Below are positions 1 to 14,358 of a DNA stretch of 64,000 bases, one piece after another. The notes beneath the pieces were generated by a model. That model made no database searches, was not told the DNA's origin, and was given only the letters and a program-made list of their open reading frames with translations. Source of the stretch: Adineta vaga (lineage: Eukaryota > Rotifera); assembly GCA_021613535.1 (NCBI GenBank), contig CP075494.1, positions 8,990,001-9,054,000 on the forward strand, in the 5' to 3' direction. Made by a program: the position numbers and the translations under genes. Numbering within the stretch: the stretch's first letter is position 1; the number at the start of each line of letters is the position of its first letter.

Positions 1-1812
<1,812 letters not shown>

Positions 1813-1929
1813 TCATGAGTTTGTTTAAGTGATATCAGATTGAAAGTATATGTTTATCTGAATGTTACCAATTAGAATTCGAGAAGATAGTTGAAGGCTA
1901 TCGAAGTGGTTTATTTTGTAAAGATATTA

Positions 1930-2868
1930 CTAATTAAGTTCATGATTTCGTTTTCGACGTCGACAACAACATCGGTAAGAAATTATTAGAATGAGAAAAG
2001 CAAATATTGATAATAGATAAAACCATTTCGAAGAAGAATATTTTCGTATTCGATGATAAAAATATAGAATCACTCGAGCATCTTGTCCATGCCAGGAATT
2101 ACCTGGCGTATGCCAAGTATATATCGATGAATAGACGATTTCATCAAGAATACGTATTGCTGCTGATTCTGATGTTGTATCAAAATAAAATTCATTAATC
2201 GAAAGATATGTTGGACCGGCAGTCATCATTACTGTTAAATAACCAATCAAATAATTGTGATTGAAAATAGAAAGATGTGAAATAAGCATTCGAAATAATG
2301 GATGATTTTTCGTTGATATCATAAAACCATTCGAAATACCAACAGGAGCTGTACGTGGAAAAGCAGCAAGATGTATTGATTGTGAATCAAGTGCTTCTAA
2401 CGTATTCAATAGACTTTCAAAGGATTGATAACAACCATTATCCATATCAATATAAATTCCACCTAAACGATGTAAAACAATATAACGAAACGCATCAATA
2501 CGTTGAATATCAAATGGATATTTAAGAAATGTATGTTCATATAGATATGGTTCTTCTTGATGAACAAATTGATGAATATCTTCATCTGTCCATAGACGAT
2601 ATTCGAATTGATGATCATTATATTGACGTACAGATTCGACAGTTCGATTCCAACGTTCTGGTACCTGTCGTATTTTCCATGTTTGATGAATAATACGTGG
2701 TATTCGACGATGGGAAGTAGAATTTGTGAGAGTTTGTCTTGTAAATTGATTAATATGTGCTTCAGTAAGAAAAACGCGTGTAGAACGACGACGAAAGAAT
2801 ATGAAATAGATTAGAAAAATAAGAATTGCTCCATAAAATGATCGATGTATGTAAGTGCGACAGCGCAT
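1930..2868 (-). CDS. GT32-family (OCH1/IPC-mannosyltransferase-like) glycosyltransferase
   Basis: Single-exon protein of 312 residues. The open frame continues upstream to 2961 but only with a TTG; the first ATG is at 2868, directly before a membrane anchor (about residues 11-25). Features in order: type II anchor; IPRIIHQTWK, the usual opening of GT32 enzymes; YRLWTDEDIHQFV; and the nucleotide-sugar and metal site DAFRYIVLHRLGGIYIDMDN with its DxD. A second hydrophobic segment near the C-terminus is followed by a CCCRRRKR tail. Fungal relatives add mannose to inositol-phosphoceramide or to N-glycans in the Golgi. Donor and acceptor cannot be told from sequence here. The nearby 3' end of the DUS2 gene is convergent. 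Confidence 0.85.
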   Translation of the reverse strand: MRCRTYIHRSFYGAILIFLIYFIFFRRRSTRVFLTEAHINQFTRQTLTNSTSHRRIPRIIHQTWKIRQVPERWNRTVESVRQYNDHQFEYRLWTDEDIHQFVHQEEPYLYEHTFLKYPFDIQRIDAFRYIVLHRLGGIYIDMDNGCYQSFESLLNTLEALDSQSIHLAAFPRTAPVGISNGFMISTKNHPLFRMLISHLSIFNHNYLIGYLTVMMTAGPTYLSINEFYFDTTSESAAIRILDEIVYSSIYTWHTPGNSWHGQDARVILYFYHRIRKYSSSKWFYLLSIFAFLILIISYRCCCRRRKRNHELN

Positions 2869-5867
2869 TGAAAATATATATGAAAAAGAAAATGAAAGGA
2901 GCTTTCGTAGTATTGATTTTAAGGTATTATTCTTTGAAAGAAATACACGAAAGGCAAACAAGCCATTTTCAACTTATAGAAGAATTTTACTTGAATGACG
3001 AGTATACTGTTATTATTATTCTTTGTTTTTATTCTTCATTACCTTTTCAGTTCGAATATGAAAGGGAGTCTTTTTGAAAATAGATTTATCGGAAGTTGTG
3101 AAAGCGACAAAATTAAGCCATTGGTTTTAATGAAATATGATCAATGTCATCACTGCATCCACGTTGTTTCTGTTGGATTATGAATAAATATTATGATATA
3201 TATATGAGTCATGCAAGTTTGTATTGCTATCAGTAGGATGCACAGAAGCAATATATTTTATACTTCTATTTGTAATTTATGATGAAAAGAAAGAAAAAGA
3301 AGTAAAGCTTTTTATTTTTTATTACCTACATGGAAAACTATGTCTCCTGTATTGATAGCAAGAGAATCTTGTTTTATTTGACATATGATTTGCTCTTCGA
3401 TTCCTATACTCAAGTTTCATGAAATTAACTACTCTTTAGACGTCGTATATACATACAAGTGCTACGATATGTATTCTTGATAGAGAATATTAATGATTTA
3501 TAACGAAAAATGAAGATGAAATTATGTAACTCTACCACTACTCTTGACAATGATATTCTGTTCATGTCAATGTAAATGCATCGTTACATATACGAATACG
3601 AAGGACATGTACATAGGAAAGAACATTGTCGAAACAAAAGATATGAACAGATAGAAGGACGTGTATGTATACAATGTTAGTAGTGAGATTTTCCATAGGA
3701 AAAGTCCCAAAACAGTAGAAATGTGTCTCTAGGCTTATCAAACGGTAAAATTTCCAATTGAATTTGAGTTTGATAAAAAAAACTGATAGTATCTGTCATA
3801 TTATATTGAAGATGAATAGACTATCTTTGAAATCACACTAAGAAAAAGTACATATTGTTTTTTTTCATCTTCGTAATATTCATCAATATTTTCCACGTCT
3901 TTTATCATTTAAATTTCGATACGAAAACATATCTCAACGAATTTTATAGGCAAAAATATTGAAGCCAATCCTTTATAATGAGTACGATAACAATGTTTTA
4001 TTATATCTAAGAGAATTTTAATCATAATCACAAAATATGACACGTATGTCTCAAAATAATACCATGTCAAATTATCCGTCTTTTATTCATCAATATTTTT
4101 AGAGAAACGACATATAAAAAGAACGATTTTTCATTCGTTAATAATCGTTCTTGAGTGCACCTTGTTACCTCGAACGTTTCTTTGAGCATGAATTTATGCG
4201 TGCATGAAAGAATTAACAAAGTTTGACATATAATCTCTAGGAAATAGGCTTAGATAATCCTAAAGATAGTTTCTTCAATACAAACTTGATCATCTTTCTC
4301 AACGAAACAAACTACTCATATGATATATAATTCAGTTTAATCTAATTTCTTCTACCCAACGTCATACTGTTACAAGCTATCGAACAGATTACTTAAGTAT
4401 GAAACACACAAAATTTCTCAAGGACATTTAATGAATACACTCAAAGACTTTCGTATTGCATCAACTATATAATTAACATATTTAGTTCAATCAGTCTCTC
4501 ATTCAAATATAAGAATTTTCTTTTGCTGGATGCTTATCGTCTAGTAAAAATAGAATCTATTAACATATTTTCTAGGATTTTATCATAATAACAATGAATA
4601 TCAACAATCTTTCTAATCAAGAAAACTTCTAATCCTCAAGAGCATTCTGTCTTTCTTTTTTAGTATCTCAGTCAGTCCAATGCTTGATATGTATTCTCTA
4701 CGAATTACCATTTCAGTTTTGCATCCACCAATTTATTTTCATGAACTCTTTCGATAATAGTTCGTTGAACCAAAACTACGTCAACTTGTTGCATGTTTTA
4801 ATAATTAAATAAGCATTTGACTGGATATATTATGTATCTAGAAAAGTTTTTTTAATACTGTAACACCTTGAAGACTGCTTATATTTTCATAATACATTGT
4901 TATCTCGATAGTTTTTAATTTCAAATGCAAGTTCGGTAATTTAGCTGTTAGAGAGAAGTACTTTTCACCTTTTCTGTTATATATGTATATATATTCAAGT
5001 AAAATCATAACGGAAGAAAAATTCATTTCGAATAAAGAATGCTGATGATATATTATTTGAGTATGTTTTTGATTAATACCATCTGGCGACAGATAATCAG
5101 TAAGCAATTTTTGTCGCAACAATGTATTGAACTCGTGCAATTATAAGATCACTTGCTTTAGTTCTCTTTTACAGTTATATACATTAGAAAACAGAGAAAT
5201 TATTATTTTTTCTCATTTCACTCTTTCATATATTTTGAAATAGAGATTTCTCTTACGAAGACACTTATAAATTCAAGTAGGGGTTAAAATTATGTTGGAA
5301 CTATAATAAAAAAAAAGAAAAGAATGAGAAGAAGAGAAATACAACAGAGATTGTCATAGAAATTAGATGCTATGTCATAAAAAGAGAAAGAAAAATGAGA
5401 AGAATAAGTCAGATTCATTCTTTTTTTGACAATCGAGAGAAACTTCGGGCAAAGGTCATGTTATACACTTAGTTGCATTTGATAATTTTACTCATTGGCA
5501 TCATTTTAAATAATTCCTCTTATCTCAGAAGAAAGAAAAAACTAAATTTCCGAACTATTTTCATAGTTAGAAATAAAAAAAGAGAAGAAAAAAATACTTT
5601 AGTATAAATCATTGAAAGATATTTTCTATTCAGTTTTCATACATAAAATAAAGTCGTAGGCAACTATTAAAGTATATTCAATTAATATACTCAAAAGGAA
5701 ACACAATTTCTCCGACGAAGTCGTTACTAAAAGACGTCATTACGAATAGTATGAGATGCGAACATTAGTTCTTTAGCCATATTTCTTTTTATAGTAGCAT
5801 GTAATTATCGTTACACTGTTTGACATTACACAGAACTAGAGAAAACTCATCTATATTCTTTTCTAGA
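2869..5867. other. Gene-free stretch of 3 kb
   Basis: AT-rich DNA with no reading frame I can support. The best minus-strand frame (4838-5140) has no family features or splice context. An 8-base inverted repeat (arms 4121-4128 and 4143-4150, GAACGATT) is visible and may be chance. The right end holds the promoter and 5' untranslated region of the next gene: TTCTAG at 5861-5866, just before its ATG, looks like a splice acceptor. Confidence 0.6.
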
Positions 5868-6972
5868 ATGCATCAAGTTCCGAATGAAACTATGAAACGT
5901 TTTTCTATTCCACCTTCAGCAATGCCAAGATTACCATCTGTAGACCATTCAGTTGGTCAACATCTTCTATGGATCAGTAGACAACAACAACAACATCCAT
6001 CACTTCATGCACATCCATTAAAGAATACGATACGAGTTAATTCACGTGGTACACGTTTTAAATTTGATGGCAAACAATGGCGACCTTTATGCCAATCAAC
6101 GGACGGATATGAATGTCGAAATCTAGCATTTCGATCCTCATTATGTCAAAAACATTTCTATAAAGTACATCTGTTCAAACGGCCATATATTCAAAAACCT
6201 ATCTCATCAACACAAATGCCAGCAATTCCACCGATATCACTCAAACGGCCATTACTAGTTGAATATGATGAATCCCAAGCAAAACAAGAAAAGAAAAGCA
6301 ATGAAGAATCGAAAGAAACAGATGAAGATGAGGATGATTTGATTGAAGTTATTGAAAATCATGATGTAAGTTGAATGAAAATAAAATACGTATCCTCTCA
6401 ATGATTATTTTCAGGCCATAGTCAGTAAATCAGAGTATAGATTTTTTTCAATTGATGATGAGCCACAAACAGTTATAAACACTTCAACCGCTCCGTTCAG
6501 TATTCGACCAGAAGGAGCAACTAAACGTTCAAATTCAATAACGACTGAATCTACAATGTCAAATGAATCTGAATCATTACATTCAATTTCATCAATTTCA
6601 AAGATAAATGAATCCATTCGTCTCGATGTTCCACCATTGACACGTACAGAAGAAAAATCTCTTGCAAATGAATTAATCACACAATTACCAGACGATGTTT
6701 CGTTAATAATTGGTGAACAAACAGCTCGACGACGTGTTTGTGAAATTGTGTTCGATAATTATTCTCAAAAACTTTTCTTAGAAAACATGTCATCCAATTG
6801 GTTTTATGATTTTCTTCTACGCAATCCGCGTGTACCGATACATTTTCAATCCTGGTTTTCTTCAGTCAAACCAACATTACCGAATTCAGATCATTTAGTC
6901 GATATCAAAATATGGGAACTCGGCCTTATTACCCGATCGTTTACACCATCCGCATCATCGTCGTCACCTTAA
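5868..6972 (+). CDS. Unrecognised protein with a WRC-like Cys/His cluster
   Basis: Two exons, 5868-6365 and 6415-6972, joined in phase, give 351 residues. The ATG at 5868 follows a good acceptor (TTCTAG), so a noncoding first exon is likely; the frame upstream offers only a TTG. Residues about 60-110 hold a basic, aromatic block (FKFDGKQWRPLC) and a C-x7-C-x9-C-x2-H cluster. That resembles the spacing of the plant WRC zinc-binding motif (C-x9-C-x10-C-x2-H), but I do not claim homology. Then come an acidic stretch (KETDEDEDDL), a Ser-rich linker and a conserved-looking C-terminal region (PDDVSLIIGEQTARRRVCEI). A nuclear, nucleic-acid-linked role is a guess. It ends 34 bp from the convergent gene at 7007. 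Confidence 0.7.
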
Positions 6973-7006
6973 AAAAACGTATTTGTTGTTTTATTGTAAT
7001 TCTGTT

Positions 7007-7886
7007 TCATATAAATATAAGTAACAAAAAAACAAAAACTAAAAGAGATAAATTCATTGAAAATGATGGAGCGATGTTATTCAATATTTTAGTAAAATAA
7101 TTTCGAACATTGACATGTACATCATCAATAGCAACTACATTATCCGGATTGGAATAATTTGCACCTGCAGCAGCAAAACCATGTGACACGTTAAGATAAG
7201 TTTTATATTCACATAGTTTGCTAATATTGAAAGTTGCTCGTTCAATTGCACCTGATATATTTGGATGAAGTGCAGGATCATTTGAAGCTGCAATAAAAAA
7301 CATTGGTTTTTGTAATAAGCTAACTTCTGAAACTGTGATTGACGAGCCATGAATGGATACACCAGTTGAAAATAATGAAGAAAGATTTGAACAAGCACGA
7401 ACAACTTGTAATCCACCCCAGCAAAATCCAATTAGACCAATTTGATTGATTGATTGATTGATCCGTAACCAATTTGCAATATTTGTTAAATCATTGGAGA
7501 TTATTGACCAATTACCAACACTAGCTAACCACGGTTGAAAATTTCCTGTTGACGGTGCAGCTGTATCTCGAAAGACATCTGGCATAACTACTCGAATCGA
7601 ATATTCCGATGCAAGACGATCACAAAATACACGAGTTTGTGATATATTAAAACCACGAATATCATAGAGAACAATTACTGCGAAATTCTTAGTATTTTGT
7701 CCAACTGAATACACATTGAGATCACCTACTCGAATTACTTGACCTTTCGGATAAGTATCATTCCACGACAATCCATTGATTGTTTGAATAGCTACAAATA
7801 CAATTTTCAAGAAGTTTTTGATTCTTATATAAAAATTCTTTACCGAAAAATCCAGTATAAATCAACAGTATTGATAAGAAATGCAT
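7007..7886 (-). CDS. Secreted dienelactone-hydrolase-like alpha/beta hydrolase
   Basis: Two exons: 7844-7886 (ATG at 7886) and 7007-7791. The first exon encodes a signal peptide (MHFLSILLIYTGFFA); without it the frame would start with a TTG at 7810. The mature part has the DLH fold. The nucleophile is a Cys in GFCWGG, the acid an Asp in AASNDPALHP and the base a His in VSHGFAAAG. Family members hydrolyse dienelactones or related esters and lactones; the substrate here is unknown. The C-terminus ends in a hydrophobic run (MNLSLLVFVFLLLIFI) after small polar residues, so a GPI anchor or C-terminal membrane segment at the cell surface is plausible. Several N-x-S/T sites fit secretion. DLH enzymes are mainly bacterial and fungal. 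Confidence 0.88.
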
Positions 7887-9075
7887 CTTTCATACGTATC
7901 GTACGATAAATAAGCGAGATAATTTATGCTTTGATGTGCATCTATTATATAACGATAATATAAGTAAAGATTAAGAACGATATACAGAATACAAAACAGA
8001 AAGAAATAAAAACGTTTTTCTCTCTCCTTATATAAATAATAACGTACTCTTTCAATGAAAATAAGACCTGGAAATAATTATTAATCTATAAAGCATGAGT
8101 AAGGCTTAGTAGGTAAGTAAGTATACTCTATTCTACCTGTATGAATATAGAAAATAGGTATAAATTATTTACAAAACAAAAACTAGGGGTTTTAGATTGC
8201 ACTTACATATATATATATACTATATAATTAACAATCATTGTTGTCAAAAAGTACGGATGAAAGGGATCATTGTTGTTACTTGTAAATCTTTTTATTCGAA
8301 TGGCTTTAGTATATAATCATAAATTTGATTACTATAAATAAATATCACTTTGACATTTTTATTTAACGACCAACTGTGCAAAAACATTTATACATATATA
8401 AGAAAATAATCTCGTACAAGATAACATAAGAAGCAATTCAAAATAAACTTTTAACTTTGTATGAAAAAAATAATGTTGGCCTGAAGAATTCTATTACAAA
8501 TTCTTGAAAAAGTTAGAAGGAATCAAATCTGATGATTTTATTTGCTATGTCTTCAACTGTTATTTAAGATTGTGTAAATTCAAACAGGATATTTGAGAAA
8601 GTCTGCTGTTATTCAGACCTTACAATGGTTTCATATATACAGAAAATGAATTCTTCGACGATATTCGTCTTCCATAACATTTTTTCGAATAGAATCAAAA
8701 ACGAAATCTTCTCTATAGTTATTACATAGATGGCGAGACTTCAAATCATATTTAAAAAACGAAACTCATTAAGTTCAAAAACATGATTTATTCCCGAAAG
8801 GAAATTTGATCAGTTTAACATTTTCCAATCGAGTTCACTATATTCACATTGCATGTTGTCTAACGTAGGATTATCTTAATTAGTTCATTGAAGTTCGACC
8901 AAAACTAATCTGTATTTTTATTTCTTGAAAATTTACATATGGAATAGGAAAGAAAAAAGTTCCCTTTCATTTCTAGTCATTATCCTCTAGATGCTTTCAA
9001 CTATTGTTTTCAAATGTGTATTCTTTGTTATAGAAAATCATTATTATATTGATAAGTGTGTGAAACATACAATAC
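7887..9075. other. Gene-free stretch of 1.2 kb between divergent genes
   Basis: AT-rich spacer with a short TA run (about 8206-8226). It should carry the promoters of both the hydrolase gene on the left and the gene starting at 9076. I see no supported coding exon or RNA gene. Confidence 0.6.
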
Positions 9076-10678
9076 ATGGCTACACCCTTTTTACGAAGTA
9101 GCTTAAGTTTAACTTCGAATCGAAATGATTATCGTCAAGAACAAGTTCGTTTGCGTGCACTTTATCAACGAGCCAGTACGTATTTTCAAAGAATTGATAT
9201 TCATTAGATTGTTAATCGTTGTTCTATTTCTTATCAGATACTTTATGTAGCAAACTAGCTCGTCCATCATTTATTTCCAATGCAGCATTTCAAGATATTG
9301 AACAAGCTTATATGACACTTTGTGAGCAATTTCAAGACCAACGAGATCAATTTAAAAAACGCAATCATCTTATCAAACCAAATACTCAACAGTAAAATTT
9401 CGCGTTTTATTTTTTTTGAATTCATTTTGATATATTCCATTCTATAGATCAATAATTGGAATAAATGGCCTACGTCGATATATAAATTCTACACCAAAGT
9501 AAAGTCATAACTCTATTTCTGTTCATTATTCAAAAAGAATATTCAATCATTAGTTCACTACGACAAGTAAATAGTACTGAAGTAGATGAATTAGATCCTT
9601 TAGTGAATGATATTCAAAATATTTTGAATAGAATTTTGCAACAACTTCAACAGGTAAATATATCTCAATGATTTTCTCAAATTAATCGATTGTTTAGTGT
9701 CCTTTTAAATCTTCACGTGATTATAATAAAACATTTCAAAGTGATAAATTTCCTAAGAAATCAAATTTACGATCATCAAAAGTTCCAAAAAATCCACCAC
9801 CCAATGTGATCATTCAAAGACTCTACGCAATCGATTTAGATATATGTGCGAAATGGATAGTTGCATCATTTGATGGTCGAATCTATTTCTGTAATTCTGA
9901 TGGTGATATACGTATTTATTCATATTCACGTCGTTTTCATCGACAACCATTATTAACTGAACGATTTTATCTTTCGATAACTCGTCTAATTTCAGCATTT
10001 ACTGTTACACAAGATTATTTAATAACCTATGAAAATGATACACATATCATTACATTACATACGTATCATGGTGCATTATTAGTTCGTTCAAATTTTTCAT
10101 ACGAACCAACAATGATGATTCGTTGTGATTATTTAACTAGAAATCAATTTTGGATATGTAGTCGTTTGAAACATCAATGTGTTCAATTTCAAATCAATCA
10201 TTTAACAAAAGATATACGTCCCATACGTGAACTAGATTATAAACAACCGATTGCAAATGTTTTAATCGATCCAATTGATATTTCCATTGATGAACAACAA
10301 CGTTTTGCTATACATGATGGAAATAAGATTACAACAGATCGTTTATTAATTTATTCAAATAATCAATATAAAATCACACCATTAGATTTACTTAAATATA
10401 CAGATCGAGATGGTTTATCTCGTATTGAACGAGTTTTATTACTACCAAAATATCCAAACTTAATTCTTCTTATTCGTATACCACAATCAACAAATTTACA
10501 AGAAATTCTAATTGTTGATATATCATCGGACCCTCCTAAAACACTTGCTTGCTTAACAGAACTCAATGAAATACAAAGTATTGATTTAACCTTAAATGGA
10601 GAATTAATTTATACGATTAAACCACCAATTAATAAACGAATAATCTCAAAAATCTTTATTTACAGTTTAATTAACTAA
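9076..10678 (+). CDS. Unrecognised protein, probable beta-propeller
   Basis: Five exons chain in phase: 9076-9175, 9238-9391, 9448-9498, 9554-9653, 9698-10678, giving 461 residues. The N-terminal 160 residues are helical and polar (ALYQRASNTLCSKL; AFQDIEQAYMTLCEQF). The large last exon reads as repeated beta strands about 40 residues apart, as in WD40-like propellers: WIVASFDGRIYFCNSDGDI, DYLITYENDTHIITLHTYHG, QFWICSRLKHQCVQFQ, ILIVDISSDPP. Classical GH/WD signatures are weak, so the fold is an inference. AATAAA at 10733 fits a poly(A) signal. The function is not recognised. Confidence 0.75.
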
Positions 10679-12981
10679 TCAATGCATTCATTTCAACACA
10701 TTCAAATTGAAGATTCAAAGACATTTTTTATGAATAAAATTTAAAATATATTTTCTATACAATCAACAAAAATCTCTTTTCATTATTCTCAAATTCTATT
10801 GAATCTGTAAACTTACCTAATGTTCAAGTAATTTACAGGAAAAAAAGTCTGGAATGCCCCTTCATAATTCTGAAATATTTTACATCTAATATGCACATCA
10901 AGGATATGTAACCCAAATGAGAAAAAACTTTTCATATATAATTAATATTTATTTGTTCAATGAGAGAAAAACCACTCAGTTTGATTAATTCTAATGGTTC
11001 TTAGGCAACAACGACCTGCGACTTTTTAATAAATTCTATATTTTGTCCTATCATTGTCGAACAGAAACACAATTAATCTGCGATTCATCGTTTATATTCG
11101 ATCAAAATACAAAGAGGATTCAACTCTCATGAAAGTATACTTATTTATTTTTATGACCTTCGATGAGCAAGGAATACTGATGTTCGATGGAATATACTTA
11201 TAATTTATTGTTTTTCTCATTAAATTTTATTGATCTAATGAGAAGTTTTCTTCAATAGTTTGAATAAACATATCTTGATATTTAGTTATTCTTCTCCAAG
11301 GATTTTTAATCATCGAATATATATAGTTGATACATGCATTTGTTTTACACGATATAATTATACTTTTTCGTTTCGTCATTCTCTTTCTCATGTGTATTAT
11401 CAAGTATTATCATGGTCAAATTATTAATAGACATCACGCGATGTTATTTTGATTAATTGAAATATTTCAATACGATCATGTTGGTTTGTTTCAACTAGAA
11501 TTAGTCATTCTTCTGCAGAATTAACTTTAATATTTCATGTAAAATTTAGTTTTACTTCTTCAACATGTTAGTTGATATGATTACTACTCATGTGTTCAAT
11601 TGTTGATAAAATTGTAGAGAACGTTCATAATTTCCTCTCGTCTCCATTTAGTAAGCGTTCTTTTTTTTTCTCAACATTTAATAACTGATGATTTCTTTTG
11701 AAATCTCATCGTAAAAAAAGTAATATCAAATCATAGACTAAGCGTTCATTTTCAGTCGATCTAAGTATACTAAATTGAAGTTGTTCTTGAAGAATTTTGT
11801 TTCAAATAACAGCAATCTTTTTTCGACTTATTCTCTCATCAGAACATGGATGACAACATACGAGAGAGAATGATGATTTGTCAATTGTATTTCTTCGGAT
11901 TCTACAATAGAATTAATAGCGTGAATTTTTATTTCAATTTATTCTTCCATCTCGATCTTGTTTCGTTTGTCGTTCATGTCTGAATAAATCGAATGCAGAC
12001 TTTTAAGAATGATTGAATGAACGCATACATTGCTAATTGCTAGCAGATCGATTTTTTTCTTCTTCTTATGTGTGTTCTATTAAGAAAAAGCACATACAAA
12101 ACTCGACGTCATTCAATAGAGAAGAACAGAACAACAAAAGCGATCATTTTCGTTCCTTATCGTCTTTTTCTCCTAATCGAAGATCTATAAAAGAAAAAAA
12201 GAACAACAACAACAAACAATAGAAGACATCAATGATGACTTAGAGATGTAAGTTTGCTTTTTTCCTCTAGTATCGATACCTTCTACTTCCAGCTTCTAAT
12301 GACGTTTTAATCAACATAAATAAGAGAAGAAGATATGGTTTTCTTTCTCTCTTAAACCATAGCATTCCTAAATAAGTACAACATCTCTTATTTCATTTCA
12401 TCCATTAAGAAACTATTATAAATATTTCATCGAAGACGATTAATACATACGTTGTTATTTCTAAGATAAAGAAGCAACTTATTTAAATAAAGAATATAGA
12501 ATAAATCTGATTTCTTTTCATTCTTTTTTTGCTCCTTCTTCTAATAAGTTCACCATGGAATATTCCTATTTCTTTTCAGAGAATGCAAAAGAAGAAAAAA
12601 AAGTCGAGGAAAAAAGAATAATAATTCTAAGTAAGCAAGATCTCGAAGTATTTGTGTTCATATGTATGTATGTTCTTATCAAATAGGGGGAAAAAAGACG
12701 AGAAGAAAAAAAACCAGATCATTAATAATATCGACGACATCATATTCTTCTCTTGTTCTCTGCATTGTGTTGTGTTTGCATCTTAATCAATTTTCTTCGA
12801 AACAATCGTAATAACTTCGATTGATTTCCTTATTTTGTTTTTTCTTGTAGTATGTTTTGAATTTCTTATACACGTAGAGAATACTTGATGTGTGTGTTCG
12901 TAGATGACGATAAGTGGCAAAAAGAACAATATCGATTAATATTAATAAAAACAACAATGATGAACATCAACATTACTAATC
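10679..12981. other. Gene-free stretch of 2.3 kb
   Basis: Holds the poly(A) signal of the gene on the left (10733) and the upstream region of the gene on the right. There are many T-rich and purine-rich tracts (for example around 12590-12720). Short frames such as 12037-12222 are low-complexity and not supported. Confidence 0.55.
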
Positions 12982-13569
12982 ATGTTCCCATTCAATCATA
13001 TCAAAAAATCAATAACAGTATCCGGCGCATCAGATATTATTTCAACATCATCTATCTATCGTTTATTAAACAGTAGTAAGCAAGAAAAACGACGACAGGA
13101 TATAACGAATTCTATTACTATTACTTCGCTGCTTTCAAATACGACTTCCACTTCAACAACTCAATATCAACAAATTTCATTTGACGAACCCTATTCCGCT
13201 AAAACAGGAATTAAGACAGCGGCTCTTCTTGGCGGTATGTTATTTATGATAAAACAAAAAGATATTTGATTTATTTTCTCGTTGAAAAATTTTCATTTAT
13301 TTATTCAAGCATGAATGTTAACTGATTGAGACGAAAATATTCTATTTAATATAATTGAAAAATAAAACTATTGTTTTCCACAAAGAGAAAGTTGCTTGAT
13401 GATAGGAACGTACTTATAATGAACAGTAACAAGTGATTATAAAACAATTTCGATTTTAGCAAAGACAAATATCCTTTGTATTGTTAAGAATTAGTTTCAC
13501 AAAGAGGCAGTGTGAGACACTATTCCTTTTCTCATTCAAAGCATTATAATCAATTTGCATCTCATCTTT

Positions 13570-13601
<32 letters not shown>

Positions 13602-14264
13602 GTAGGTATGTTATTACTTGCTGTTCTTTATTTATGTTGGAAAGCACGTTCTCGTCTATGTCGTGCATTACGATTATCATCATCTGATATTAGTAATCCG
13701 CATCTTGCATCAAATAAATTTGATTTAGATTATTGGTTGAAACAAGTGGATATACTTGAAGCCAGAGAAGCCGAACGAAATCGTGAAAATCTTTCACCAT
13801 ACTTAGAATTACCTGTCGAAAAACCACGTAATAATGAATTGGCAACTGCTACATGGATTATGGATGCATGGCGACAACGACGTCTCATTCAATATCAACA
13901 ACAACATCATCTCCTTCAATCAAGAACGAGCGAACCAGCAGAATCAAATCTGTTGGTTTATCGACGACGGCGCCGGATGTTACAACGTTTTCTTCGACGT
14001 TTCCTTGTTTCATCTCATCAACGGCCATCTTTTCTCATCAGTTATTCACCATCATTTATTGCTGATATGAGACCAAGTATAGTACATGATAGTTTAATTC
14101 TACCAACCGAAACAATGGATATTCCTCCACGACGAGTTGCTTCTTGGCCTCGTTTAAATTCTACTCATCATCAAAACGAAACAATGATGAGTGCATTACG
14201 AACACAAAATGCTAGAAAACGTCTTCTCAAACGCCCGTCAAGAACAACAACATTTGATATATGA
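12982..14264 (+). CDS. Unrecognised single-pass membrane protein
   Basis: Two exons, 12982-13234 and 13606-14264, give 303 residues. Joining them in phase creates one clean membrane segment (TAALLGGMLLLAVLYLCW, near residues 78-95). It is followed by basic residues (KARSRLCR), which predicts N-terminus outside and C-terminus inside. The outer part is Ser/Thr-rich. The inner part is Arg-rich and polar (YRRRRRMLQRFLRRF), with no domain I recognise. The 371-nt intron is longer than most here and ends in a CTTT-repeat pyrimidine tract. If the intron is kept, the membrane segment is lost and translation stops at 13269. The start codon is the first ATG in frame and is uncertain. Confidence 0.7.
13235..13605 (+). 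other. 371-nt intron flanked by an 11-bp direct repeat
   Basis: The sequence GGTATGTTATT occurs at 13234-13244, across the donor, and again at 13605-13615, across the acceptor and the first bases of the next exon. A (CTTT)n microsatellite at about 13566-13600 serves as the pyrimidine tract. Confidence 0.75.
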
Positions 14265-14358
14265 AAACGCACACGCACACACAAAGAAAATGTTCAGTGT
14301 TTTTCGTTTTTTTTACTTGTTTCTTGTTTATGAAATAAAGATAGAGTTCAATTAGTAA

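Noticed and set aside
2869-2961. Upstream extension of the GT32 gene
   Set aside because: It begins with TTG, not ATG; the first ATG at 2868 precedes the membrane anchor as expected.
4838-5140. 100-codon minus-strand ORF
   Set aside because: No family features, no splice context, AT-rich composition like its surroundings.
7792-7810. TTG start for the dienelactone hydrolase
   Set aside because: A GT-AG intron links to an ATG exon at 7844-7886 that supplies a signal peptide.
12037-12222. Short plus-strand ORF
   Set aside because: Low-complexity (Ser, Asn, Lys), no splice partner, no family similarity.
13566-13600. CTTT repeat as a regulatory element
   Set aside because: It is a simple microsatellite acting as the pyrimidine tract of the intron; similar purine-pyrimidine repeats occur elsewhere (48622-48662, 20435-20456).
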